Assembly (NCBI GenBank): GCA_029379215.1
Contig: JAQYWO010000044.1
Coordinates: 1 to 40,416, forward strand
Direction of reading: 5' to 3'
Source of the DNA: Rhizonema sp. PD37
Lineage (GTDB): Bacteria > Cyanobacteriota > Cyanobacteriia > Cyanobacteriales > Nostocaceae
DNA length: 40,416 nt
Numbering within the stretch: position 1 is the first letter of the stretch; every line of letters begins with the position of its first letter. A program made the position numbers and the translations under genes. The notes beneath the pieces were generated by a model. That model saw only the letters and a list, made by a program, of their open reading frames with translations. It was not told the origin of the DNA and ran no database searches. This document shows positions 16,022-22,938 of the stretch, one piece after another.

Positions 16022-17494
16022 ATGGTACAAAAAGTTTACTTATGGAAGCAAATAGAAAATTTGCCAGAAAATTGGATTACACTAGCTTCCACAGAACTTG
16101 AGAGTCTTGCTGTAATTTGGAAAAGTCAGGCAAAGAAACTTCAAGAATCAGATGCAGTCAAGAAATTTAATGAGCAACTTAGTCGAGAGTGGGCTATTGA
16201 AACAGGCATAATTGAAAATCTTTATTCTATCGATAGAGGTACGACACAACTACTCATTGAAAAAGGAATTGAAACAGCTTTAATACCTCATGGAGCAACT
16301 GATAAACCAGCAGAAAGAATAGTTCCTGTTTTAATTGATCAACAAGAAGCCCTAGAAGGATTATTTAGTTTTGTAGCTCATTCGCAGGAACTGACATTGT
16401 TTTACATTAGAGAACTACACCAAATTTTAACAAGGCATCAAGAAACGGTTGATGCTGTCGATGCTTTTGGGCATAAAGTACAAGTTCCTTTGTTACATGG
16501 ACAGTGGAAGCAAAATCCTAACAATCCAACTCGAAGAGATGGAATCCACGAATATTGTCACCCGATGCAAGTGCAATCTGAAATGGAAAGTCTAGTAAGA
16601 ATGCATTTAGAGCATACACACTTACGTGTTTCGCCGGAGATAGAAGCTGCTTGGTTACACCATCGATTTGCTCAAATTCACCCTTTTCAAGATGGTAATG
16701 GTAGAGTGGCACGTGCTTTAGCTTCACTAATTTTTATTAGAGCAGATTGGTTTCCTCTTGTAATTAATCGTGACTTGCGGAATGAATATATTGATGCGTT
16801 GGAAGAGGCTGATAAGGGAAATCTAACTTCTTTAGTCAACTTATTTGCTAAGATTCAAAAGAAAGCATTTGTTAAAGCTTTAAGTCTTTCGGAAAATGTT
16901 CTTAGCGACTATAAACCACTGAAACAATTAATTTCAGCAGGAATAGATCGCCTAAAAGCGAGAAAAGAAAAACAAATTCAGCAAATACAACTCCAGGCGT
17001 TTGCACTTACTGAAAAACTAGAAGACATTGCAGAGGAAAAATTTGGAGAAGTTGCTTTGGCACTCAATAATGAATTAAAAGATCTAGATGAAGGTTACTT
17101 TTCCGATGTGAAAAGAAGTGATAAAAGCAACGATTATTGGTTTAGGCAGCAGATTATTCAAACAGCTAAAGCATTAGAATATTACGCTGATACTAGAACT
17201 TATCGTTCTTGGGTTAGACTAAAAATTAAAGAGGATAGGCAGACTGAAATTATTCTTTCTTTCCATGCACTAGGTTTTGAATTTCTTGGCATTATGGCAG
17301 CATCTGCCTTTATTGAGTATCGAGATAGAACTGACGAGCAAGAAGTTACGTTTGACATTCCACGTATTTTGTGTAATGAAGTTTTCCAATTTTCATACAA
17401 TGAACAACAAAAAGATACAGTTGTTCAAAGGTTTATACCTTGGCTAGATGATGTCCTTTTAGTAGGGCTGGAGCAATGGAGAAAACAACTTTAA
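16022..17494 (+). CDS. fic: Fic/DOC-family AMP transferase with intramolecular inhibitory helix
   Basis: A protein of 490 residues. The Fic motif is complete: HPFQDGNGRVAR (His220 to Arg231), that is HxFx(D/E)GNGRxxR, the signature of active adenylylating enzymes. The N-terminal helix contains TGIIEN (Thr61-Asn66), a perfect (S/T)xxxE(G/N) inhibitory motif. This is therefore a class II Fic protein held inactive by its own Glu65, with no separate antitoxin required. The C-terminal 200 residues (charged helix around 310-350, then a mixed domain) may recognise the target. It starts 24 bases after the stop of the truncated Fic copy. The target protein is unknown. It lies at the left end of the accessory island. 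Confidence 0.9.
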   Translation: MVQKVYLWKQIENLPENWITLASTELESLAVIWKSQAKKLQESDAVKKFNEQLSREWAIETGIIENLYSIDRGTTQLLIEKGIETALIPHGATDKPAERIVPVLIDQQEALEGLFSFVAHSQELTLFYIRELHQILTRHQETVDAVDAFGHKVQVPLLHGQWKQNPNNPTRRDGIHEYCHPMQVQSEMESLVRMHLEHTHLRVSPEIEAAWLHHRFAQIHPFQDGNGRVARALASLIFIRADWFPLVINRDLRNEYIDALEEADKGNLTSLVNLFAKIQKKAFVKALSLSENVLSDYKPLKQLISAGIDRLKARKEKQIQQIQLQAFALTEKLEDIAEEKFGEVALALNNELKDLDEGYFSDVKRSDKSNDYWFRQQIIQTAKALEYYADTRTYRSWVRLKIKEDRQTEIILSFHALGFEFLGIMAASAFIEYRDRTDEQEVTFDIPRILCNEVFQFSYNEQQKDTVVQRFIPWLDDVLLVGLEQWRKQL

Positions 17495-17579
17495 TGAGTA
17501 AATAGGGTAAGTAGTGGCGTAAAGAACACGCTCCGCACAACTACATACTTAACGAAAATAACTTTGCGACTTTGCAACG

Positions 17580-17629
17580 GACAAATTCTTCCTTTGGGAA
17601 ACACAAAGAATGTACTATTCTCATTTGTC
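17580..17629. repeat. Hairpin repeat, left copy flanking the ParE-type module
   Basis: GACAAAT (17580-17586) pairs with ATTTGTC (17623-17629). Twenty-three bases from 17585 to 17607 (ATTCTTCCTTTGGG and onward) are identical to 18277-18299. The copy lies 84 bases before the antitoxin gene. Confidence 0.6.
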
Positions 17630-17712
17630 AACAAGAGTTTTTGTCTATATCAAGTGTACTCGAGCAGTTATTGTTAAAATCAAGTTTAGAGTTAAGTGTT
17701 TTGTGAGGGATT

Positions 17713-17943
17713 ATGCGGTCAATTGAGCAACTGACAGAAGAGATGTTGTCCTTGCCCAGCGCATCAAGAGCACTTCTTATAGACAAGTTGGTAGAAAGTT
17801 TGGAATTCGACACTGACTCCACAATTCAGGGAGTTTGGGTAACTGAAGCCAAAAGACGGAGAGACGAAGTTCGAGATGGTTTTGTGCAAACGATTCCAGG
17901 AGAAGAAGCCCTAGCACAAGTTAGACGGCTAATTGAGCCATGA
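17713..17943 (+). CDS. Addiction-module antitoxin (Unstab_antitox type)
   Basis: A protein of 76 residues: MRSIEQLTEEMLSLPSASRA, LLIDKLVESLE, and later a helix with VWVTEAKRRRDEVRDG and the end IPGEEALAQVRRLIEP. This is the layout of the short putative addiction-module component family (Unstab_antitox, PF09720). Members pair with RelE/ParE toxins: the C-terminal part wraps the toxin and the N-terminal part probably gives dimerisation and operator binding. The stop overlaps the toxin start by four bases (ATGA at 17940-17943), which signals translational coupling. The operator probably lies just upstream; the hairpin at 17580-17629 is a candidate landmark. Confidence 0.85.
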   Translation: MRSIEQLTEEMLSLPSASRALLIDKLVESLEFDTDSTIQGVWVTEAKRRRDEVRDGFVQTIPGEEALAQVRRLIEP

Positions 17944-18230
17944 GGTATGTATTTCACCCGAAAGCTCTTAATGAATATGGTGAGGCGGTTCAAGACTACA
18001 CAGAAAAGCGGGTGAAGGTAGCTCAAGCTTTTATAGACGCAATTGAGGATACGGTATACCGAATTAGGGAGTTTCCCACTCGTTATGCTGTTATTGAGGA
18101 TGATGTTCGACGATGTATGGCGCGAACATTTCCTTATGGAATTCTCTACACAATAGAGCAAGACTACATTCTTATTTTGGCAATTATGCATTGCAGCCGA
18201 GAGCCTGGATATTGGAAAGATCGTAAGTAA
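17940..18230 (+). CDS. RelE/ParE-superfamily toxin
   Basis: A protein of 96 residues: MRYVFHPKALNEYGEAVQDY, a helical hairpin (VAQAFIDAIEDTVYRIREFP), then the RelE/ParE beta sheet (ARTFPYGILYTIEQDYILIL, IMHCSREPGYWKDR). The terminal segment with H-x-x-REPGYW is typical of ParE-like members paired with Unstab_antitox antitoxins. The family acts either on gyrase (ParE) or on ribosome-bound mRNA (RelE); the sequence does not decide which. It overlaps the antitoxin gene by four bases. A hairpin at 18272-18312 closes the module and may terminate it. Confidence 0.86.
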   Translation: MRYVFHPKALNEYGEAVQDYTEKRVKVAQAFIDAIEDTVYRIREFPTRYAVIEDDVRRCMARTFPYGILYTIEQDYILILAIMHCSREPGYWKDRK

Positions 18231-18271
18231 TTGGAGCAGCTAGCCGCCTAACACTTCGTGGCATTGTAATC

Positions 18272-18312
18272 GACAGATTCTTCCTTTGGGAAACACAAAA
18301 GAAGAATCTGTC
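18272..18312. repeat. Hairpin repeat, right copy flanking the ParE-type module
   Basis: GACAGATTCTTC (18272-18283) and GAAGAATCTGTC (18301-18312) are perfect 12-base inverted arms with a 17-base loop. The left arm plus loop shares 23 identical bases with the copy at 17585-17607. It separates the toxin gene from the convergent prolyl oligopeptidase gene and could terminate both. Confidence 0.7.
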
Positions 18313-18329
18313 CTCGTCTTTGCCTGAGA

Positions 18330-20540
18330 CTAAACTTTCATATCTAGTGTCCGCACTAGAAAAGCCCACTTATCGGCAGCTTCCTCAATAATCTTCGTTG
18401 TCGGTTTACCCGCACCATGTCCCGCTTTTGTCTCAATTCTAATTAGAACTGGTGCATTGCCAGTGTGTGCAGTTTGCAAAGCCGCAGCAAATTTGAAACT
18501 ATGGGCAGGGACAACGCGATCGTCATGATCGGCTGTGGTAATCATCGTTGCTGGATAAGCCGTACCTCCAACAAGCTTGTGCATTGGTGAATAAGCATAA
18601 AGCACCTTAAACTCCTCCGGGTTTTCCGATGAACCGTATTCGGAAGTCCAAGCCCAGCCAATAGTAAATTTGTGAAAGCGCAACATATCCATGACACCGA
18701 CTGCTGGCAAAGCCGCACCAAATAAATCGGGACGCTGAGTCATGCAAGCACCTACTAGCAATCCGCCATTGCTTCCACCACCGATCGCCAGCTTAGTTGA
18801 CTTTGTATAATTATTGCTAATCAGCCATTCCGCAGCCCCAATAAAGTCATCAAACACATTCTGCTTTTTCAGCTTGACTCCCGCCTGGTGCCATTCTTCT
18901 CCATACTCACCACCACCACGGATGTTGGGAATAGCATAAACACCACCCATTTCCATCCAAATCAGGGAACTAACTGAAAAGCTAGGAGTTATGGAAACAT
19001 TAAATCCACCATAACCGTAAAGGTATGTAGGATTATTTCCATCTAATTTAATTCCCTTTTTATGGGTGATAAACATTGGCACTTGTGTACCATCTTTGCT
19101 ATGATAGAAAACTTGTTTCGTTTCATAATCATTAGGGTTAAAATCTACCTTTGGCTGACGGAAAAGTTCACTCTTGCCACTAACCAAGTTGTAGCGATAG
19201 ATAGTTCCTGGTACGGTAAAGCTAGTGAAACTGTAGAAAGTTTCCGTATCGTGTCGCTTACCATTAAAACCACCAGCAGAACCAATTCCCGGTAATTCTA
19301 CCTCACGTACAAACGCACCTTTGAGGTCAAAAATTTTGATTTGACTGTGAGCATCTTTGAGATAATCAGCAACAAATTGGTTATTGATTATGCCAACGCT
19401 TTCCAATGTTTCGGCAGCTTGAGGGATAAGTTCTCTCCAATTTCCTTTTGCTGGGTTTTTTGTATCAATAGCAATCACTCGTCCTCGTGGTGCATCTAAA
19501 TTGGTGCGGAAATAGAAGATACTTTCATCATGGTCGATAAAGCTGTAATCGGCATCAAATTCGCTAATAAGTTCTGTGACTGAGTCATTGGGATGAGTTA
19601 AATCTTTGTAAAAAACTAAATTTCTATGATCGGTTCCCAGCCATACGGAGACAATTAAGTAGTGTCCATCTTCTGTAACACCACCGTTAAATCCCCATTC
19701 TTTTTTGTCTGGGCGATGGTAAATTAATATGTCTTCTGACTGGGGTGTACCCAATTTGTGGTAAAAAAGCTTTTGGTAATAGTTGACATCTTCTAATTTG
19801 GTTTTCTCATTCGGCTCATCATAGCGACTGTAGAAAAAGCCTTTACCATCGTGCGTCCATGAGGCGGCAGAAAATTTAATCCACTTCAAGTGATCTTGTA
19901 AGTCTTTAGCTGTGGCGATATCCCGCACTTTCCACTCCTGCCAGTCAGAACCAGAAGCAGATAAACCATATGCTAAGTGCTTACCATCTTCACTAATTGC
20001 TATACCAGACAGAGCAACGGTACCATCTGCTGAAAGTTTATTAGGATCGAGTAAAACTTTTGGCTCACCGTTGAGAGAAGTTAAAGTGTATAAGACAGAC
20101 TGGTTTTGCAATCCATCGTTCTTGAAAAAGAAGTAGCGATCGCCCTCTTTAAACGGAATACTGTACTTTTCATAATCCCACAGTTTGGTGAGACGTTGCT
20201 TAATTTTTTCCCTGGCAGGAATTTCATTAAGATAGCTAAAGGTCACTTTATTTTGCGCTTCAACCCAAGCTTGAGTTTCTTGGGAGTCTGGATTTTCCAA
20301 GGGACGGTAAGGATCTGCAACTTGAGTACCGTGGTAGTTATCAACTTGGTCGTTTTTAGGACTAGATGGGTAAGTTAAGTGTTTTTGATCAGACATAGTG
20401 TGAGGTAATAATCGTCTGTGTACATGGTACTCAGAAGATCGAGCAATAGAACTCTCTCCGATAGCAGGACTCGGAAACCACTTACAAATAATGATTGTTA
20501 TCAATAAAGTCAAGAAAAATCTGCGCGAGTTCCATTGCAT
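18330..20540 (-). CDS. Prolyl oligopeptidase family serine protease (S9A), probably exported
   Basis: From the ATG at 20538-20540 the product has 736 residues. The open frame extends 49 codons upstream without a signal-like start. Residues 1-30 (MQWNSRRFFLTLLITIIICK and onward) look like a signal peptide, so the enzyme may be periplasmic; an internal ATG at 20396 (MSDQKHLTYPSSPKND) would give the usual cytosolic form of 688 residues. The seven-bladed beta-propeller occupies the first half. The catalytic domain carries GGGSNGG (Ser590), ADHDDRV (Asp673) and KAGHGAGKP (His708), all intact. It cleaves after proline in short peptides. It converges on the toxin-antitoxin pair and has no operon partner. 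Confidence 0.92.
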   Translation of the reverse strand: MQWNSRRFFLTLLITIIICKWFPSPAIGESSIARSSEYHVHRRLLPHTMSDQKHLTYPSSPKNDQVDNYHGTQVADPYRPLENPDSQETQAWVEAQNKVTFSYLNEIPAREKIKQRLTKLWDYEKYSIPFKEGDRYFFFKNDGLQNQSVLYTLTSLNGEPKVLLDPNKLSADGTVALSGIAISEDGKHLAYGLSASGSDWQEWKVRDIATAKDLQDHLKWIKFSAASWTHDGKGFFYSRYDEPNEKTKLEDVNYYQKLFYHKLGTPQSEDILIYHRPDKKEWGFNGGVTEDGHYLIVSVWLGTDHRNLVFYKDLTHPNDSVTELISEFDADYSFIDHDESIFYFRTNLDAPRGRVIAIDTKNPAKGNWRELIPQAAETLESVGIINNQFVADYLKDAHSQIKIFDLKGAFVREVELPGIGSAGGFNGKRHDTETFYSFTSFTVPGTIYRYNLVSGKSELFRQPKVDFNPNDYETKQVFYHSKDGTQVPMFITHKKGIKLDGNNPTYLYGYGGFNVSITPSFSVSSLIWMEMGGVYAIPNIRGGGEYGEEWHQAGVKLKKQNVFDDFIGAAEWLISNNYTKSTKLAIGGGSNGGLLVGACMTQRPDLFGAALPAVGVMDMLRFHKFTIGWAWTSEYGSSENPEEFKVLYAYSPMHKLVGGTAYPATMITTADHDDRVVPAHSFKFAAALQTAHTGNAPVLIRIETKAGHGAGKPTTKIIEEAADKWAFLVRTLDMKV

Positions 20541-20707
20541 ATGAGTCAATTGAGCGGTATAATGTAACGTAATTTCAAGCTTTATCGTTGTAAGTAGCGT
20601 CAAGCTTAATGTTCTGCACTTGCCTGTGGCAGCTATGGCGATAGTGTTGAAAATGCACTTATCAAAGGTGGATGGAAAATTACCCACGCTTCGCTATGCT
20701 TGAAGTA

Positions 20708-20819
20708 GGCTGTAAAGCAATACTGCTCGGTTAAGCCCTTTTTGATCAGCATAGACAACGATATTTCAAGGGTTTCAGCCCTTCTGATTTCCTTAAGCGA
20801 GCAGTATTGGGCTGTAAAG
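20708..20819. mobile_element. MITE-like element with 10-bp flanking direct repeats
   Basis: The direct repeat GGCTGTAAAG occurs at 20708-20717 and 20810-20819. Exactly between these lies a 92-base segment (20718-20809) whose ends are 18-base inverted repeats with one mismatch: CAATACTGCTCGGTTAAG and CTTAAGCGAGCAGTATTG. Terminal inverted repeats inside a target-site duplication, with no coding capacity, are the signature of a miniature transposable element. It lies between the peptidase promoter region and the vapC gene. The remainder of 20541-20952 holds no gene I can support. Confidence 0.75.
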
Positions 20820-20952
20820 AATATGTATCAGTGAACCAAAAAGTTTTACCCACTCGGACGATACGGATGTGCGCTGTTGCCAAGGTCATCACTACGCACA
20901 CTACAGTTATCAGTAACGAATGACTACTGAGAAACAAGTATTAATTGAGTAT

Positions 20953-21354
20953 TCACTTCATCAAGCAGCCATCAAGTTCTGAATATTGAGAGAACAAACC
21001 ATCAATACTGGCTAGCTTTGCTCTATAAACTAGTGCTGTCGCAATAATCAGCCGATCAAAAGGATCTTTATGAACAGGCGATAAGTCAACAGCACGAGAT
21101 ACAATCACCTCTGTGACAGGAAATAGCTCGATACCTGCAGTTGTTAGCGCTCCAGTAAACCATTCGGTAGGTGTAGATGGTAACTCTATTCGACCACGGC
21201 TATGAGCCAAAGCGACCTCATAACACGATACTGGAGAAACACCAACTTGAGGAGCAGCCTCTATCTGAGCGAGCCAATGCGACGGAAATTGATTCAGATT
21301 CGCATTAATAAACCACAGCCAAAGATGAGTATCGAGAACAATTACTTCAGACAT
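20953..21354 (-). CDS. vapC: PIN-domain ribonuclease toxin (VapC type)
   Basis: A protein of 133 residues with the PIN-domain acidic residues in place: VLDTHLWLWF (first Asp), SCYEVALA (Glu), and KDPFDRLIIATA (third and fourth acidic positions), followed by LASIDGLFSQY. These coordinate Mg or Mn for RNA cleavage; VapC toxins usually cut tRNAs or rRNA. The D-T-H-x-W-L-W start is typical of the cyanobacterial VapC subgroup. The gene overlaps the upstream antitoxin gene by 13 bases (21342-21354), so the two are translationally coupled. The ATG at 21352-21354 is chosen. Confidence 0.88.
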   Translation of the reverse strand: MSEVIVLDTHLWLWFINANLNQFPSHWLAQIEAAPQVGVSPVSCYEVALAHSRGRIELPSTPTEWFTGALTTAGIELFPVTEVIVSRAVDLSPVHKDPFDRLIIATALVYRAKLASIDGLFSQYSELDGCLMK

Positions 21355-21572
21355 TGCCAGTCCTCTTCATCGACAATAGGACTGACAATATCACCGAAAA
21401 TTTTAACTTTGCTAGCCATTGAAGCAGGAGGAATTCGACGCTTGTGAGGAGCTACATTAGGAACGTTCTCTGCCAGAACAGTCACAATAATGCGAGCTGA
21501 GCTAACCTCAGGCTGCTCTGTCAACCATATTACTCGACCATTTTCATAAATCGCTTCATAACTTTTTAGCAT
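21342..21572 (-). CDS. Antitoxin partner of VapC (DUF104/AF2212-like N-terminus)
   Basis: A protein of 76 residues. The start MLKSYEAIYENGRVIWLTEQ resembles the AF2212-like (DUF104) antitoxin beta-hairpin YEAIYENG. The middle is basic (PHKRRIPP), and the C-terminal IFGDIVSPIVDEEDWQCLK looks like the Phd/VapB toxin-neutralising tail (GDI followed by an acidic DEEDW). It overlaps the vapC start by 13 bases and shares the operon. The protein is expected to bind the VapC active site and repress the operon. The exact family is uncertain, so no gene symbol is given. Confidence 0.78.
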   Translation of the reverse strand: MLKSYEAIYENGRVIWLTEQPEVSSARIIVTVLAENVPNVAPHKRRIPPASMASKVKIFGDIVSPIVDEEDWQCLK

Positions 21573-22036
21573 TTAGTTATCTTTTTGAGTAGTGTGCTAA
21601 GTAAAACATTTCAAAATTCGTGGCGTTTTGGTTCTTAGTTGCGCTAAGCGCGTACTCCTTTGGATATACCGCAGGCTAGAAAGATCAACTACAAATCATA
21701 GACATTATTTTCCTGAGCGTTATGAACTTGTGCAATTCTGTACTAAGTTTATCTTTAGCTACAGGAGATCAATTCCTTTCACACAACTTTCTGCTTCACT
21801 ACTCATTTCACCCCTACCCTAGCAATAATTATTCCTAGGGTCAATCCAATATAGCTCACTGTCGAAAATAACCCGCTTGAGAGTGCTAGTTACACGAAAA
21901 TGCTTCTTCAGTAGGCAGGACTATACCAATACAGTCTAATTGTACGAGCCGGGAATTTGCTTAAGTCTTAAAAACCTTACAATACAATAATTTCAGCCGA
22001 ATATAAGTTAGATTTTTTCATCATAGTTTCAATTGT
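21573..22036. other. Intergenic region of the island with interspersed-repeat debris
   Basis: This is 464 bases between the VapBC promoter side and the kinase pseudogene. It contains GCGCTAAGCGCGTACTCC near 21645, a fragment of a common Nostocales intergenic repeat, and the near-perfect palindrome at 21816-21841 (separate entry). No coding frame with protein-like character was seen. Confidence 0.4.
21816..21841. repeat. 26-base palindrome
   Basis: ACCCTAGCAATAA (21816-21828) and TTATTCCTAGGGT (21829-21841) are reverse complements except for one C-C mismatch. The palindrome has no loop, so it is more like a protein-binding site or cruciform than a terminator. Confidence 0.5.
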
Positions 22037-22645
22037 ATGATTGAAGTCTCTCCTAAGATAGTAATTGGTGGAGTACCAAGAACAGGTAAATATAATCTGG
22101 CTCATCAGCTGTTTGATAACTACCACGGACCGATCATTCACGGTGACACACTTTTTAATGCTATCAAGAACAACTATCAGAATGCCTTTGACACCAACTT
22201 CAACAACATCGACTCGAGTTGCTATGCAGAACAATTGCAGCCAATCCAAAAATATTTAATCAAAATTATTAAGAATATGGGGAAAGACTTAGACTACAAT
22301 GTACTAATATTTGAGTCTTGCTACATACTCCCAGAATCGATAGTACAATTGAGCAGTTCTGGATAAGTTTGTGGTGTTTTCCTACTATACAATCGCCTCA
22401 ATTTTGAACAAAAGATTCAATACATCCGCAATTGCGCTCTTACCAATCAACATTGCTGGTCCCATAAATATACTGATTCGGAACTGCGTCAAACACTAAA
22501 AGAATTTATTACCCTAAGCCAGTTTTTCAGACAGGAGTGCAGTAAACACAATATCAAATGATTTGACATTGATGACCAGTGGAACATTCGATGGACTTCT
22601 GCATACAATTTTATTGTCAACCAAGTTGGGGGTCCACCGAGATAA
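22037..22645 (+). pseudogene. P-loop nucleotide kinase-like gene, broken by two stops
   Basis: The ATG at 22037 opens MIEVSPKIVIGGVPRTGKYN, an unmistakable P-loop (GGVPRTGK), followed by a kinase-like IIHGDTLFNAIKN segment. A TAA at 22364-22366 (codon 110) interrupts it, but the same frame continues with clear protein character (NRLNFEQKIQYIRNCALTNQ, SDSEL-like and FFRQECSKHNIK segments) to a TGA at 22559-22561 (codon 175). It then continues as FDIDDQWNIRW to a final TAA at 22643-22645. The intact ancestor would be about 202 residues, in the size range of small nucleoside or adenylate-kinase-like proteins. Both stops are probably point mutations (the TGA from TGG). The first 109 codons could still be translated. 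Confidence 0.82.
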
Positions 22646-22863
22646 GGTAAAGTTCTGGTCGTGTACACTCTAACGCTATTGGACGATTCAGCTCCAAGAC
22701 AGACGATATCCTTAGCCAGAGAACAAAACTTTCCGATCTCAATGCGGTCTTCAGGGGTAAATATTGATAAACTGATGTGCCGATCAAAGTAGTTGAGCAA
22801 GTGTAATTTCCAACGTTGATCCGCAGGTCTTAAATGCGAGTATTTAGCCCAATAGGAGGAAAA
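22636..22863 (-). pseudogene. Possible remnant of a hexapeptide-repeat (CatB-like) acyltransferase
   Basis: On the minus strand the frame from about 22863 to 22636 reads a protein-like stretch containing LRPADQRWKLHLLNYFDRHI and then EDRIEIGKFCSLAKDIVCLG and RVYTTRTLPYL. IGKFCS followed 20 residues later by a V-x-T-T motif recalls xenobiotic or CatB-type trimeric acetyltransferases (IGKFCSIA ... VTTYP). There is no start codon context, and the similarity stops where the kinase pseudogene's 3' end begins. It is probably a fragment of a dead gene joined to another dead gene. The assignment rests on short motifs only. Confidence 0.3.
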
Positions 22864-22868
22864 GCGTA

Positions 22869-22883
22869 TCCCGGCTGTACCCC
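22869..22883. repeat. 15-mer flanking the restriction-modification cassette, left copy
   Basis: TCCCGGCTGTACCCC at 22869-22883 is identical to 26302-26316, the right arm of the 34-base palindrome on the other side of the cassette. It lies 56 bases beyond the end of the nuclease-like gene. Confidence 0.6.
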
Positions 22884-22938
22884 ACTATGACGTGCCACAT
22901 CTTCAAGGGTTTTCGGCATTTCCCTTATAAGTATTTAA

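Noticed and set aside
22489..22800. Full 103-residue minus-strand frame as an intact gene
   Set aside because: Only its first part has acyltransferase-like spacing; the rest is antisense to the kinase pseudogene and the start is TTG without context. Kept as a remnant only.
22830..22919. 29-codon minus-strand frame beginning MPKTLEDVARHSG, just after the predicted nuclease
   Set aside because: Very short, runs through the 15-mer repeat, and overlaps the acyltransferase remnant in another frame.
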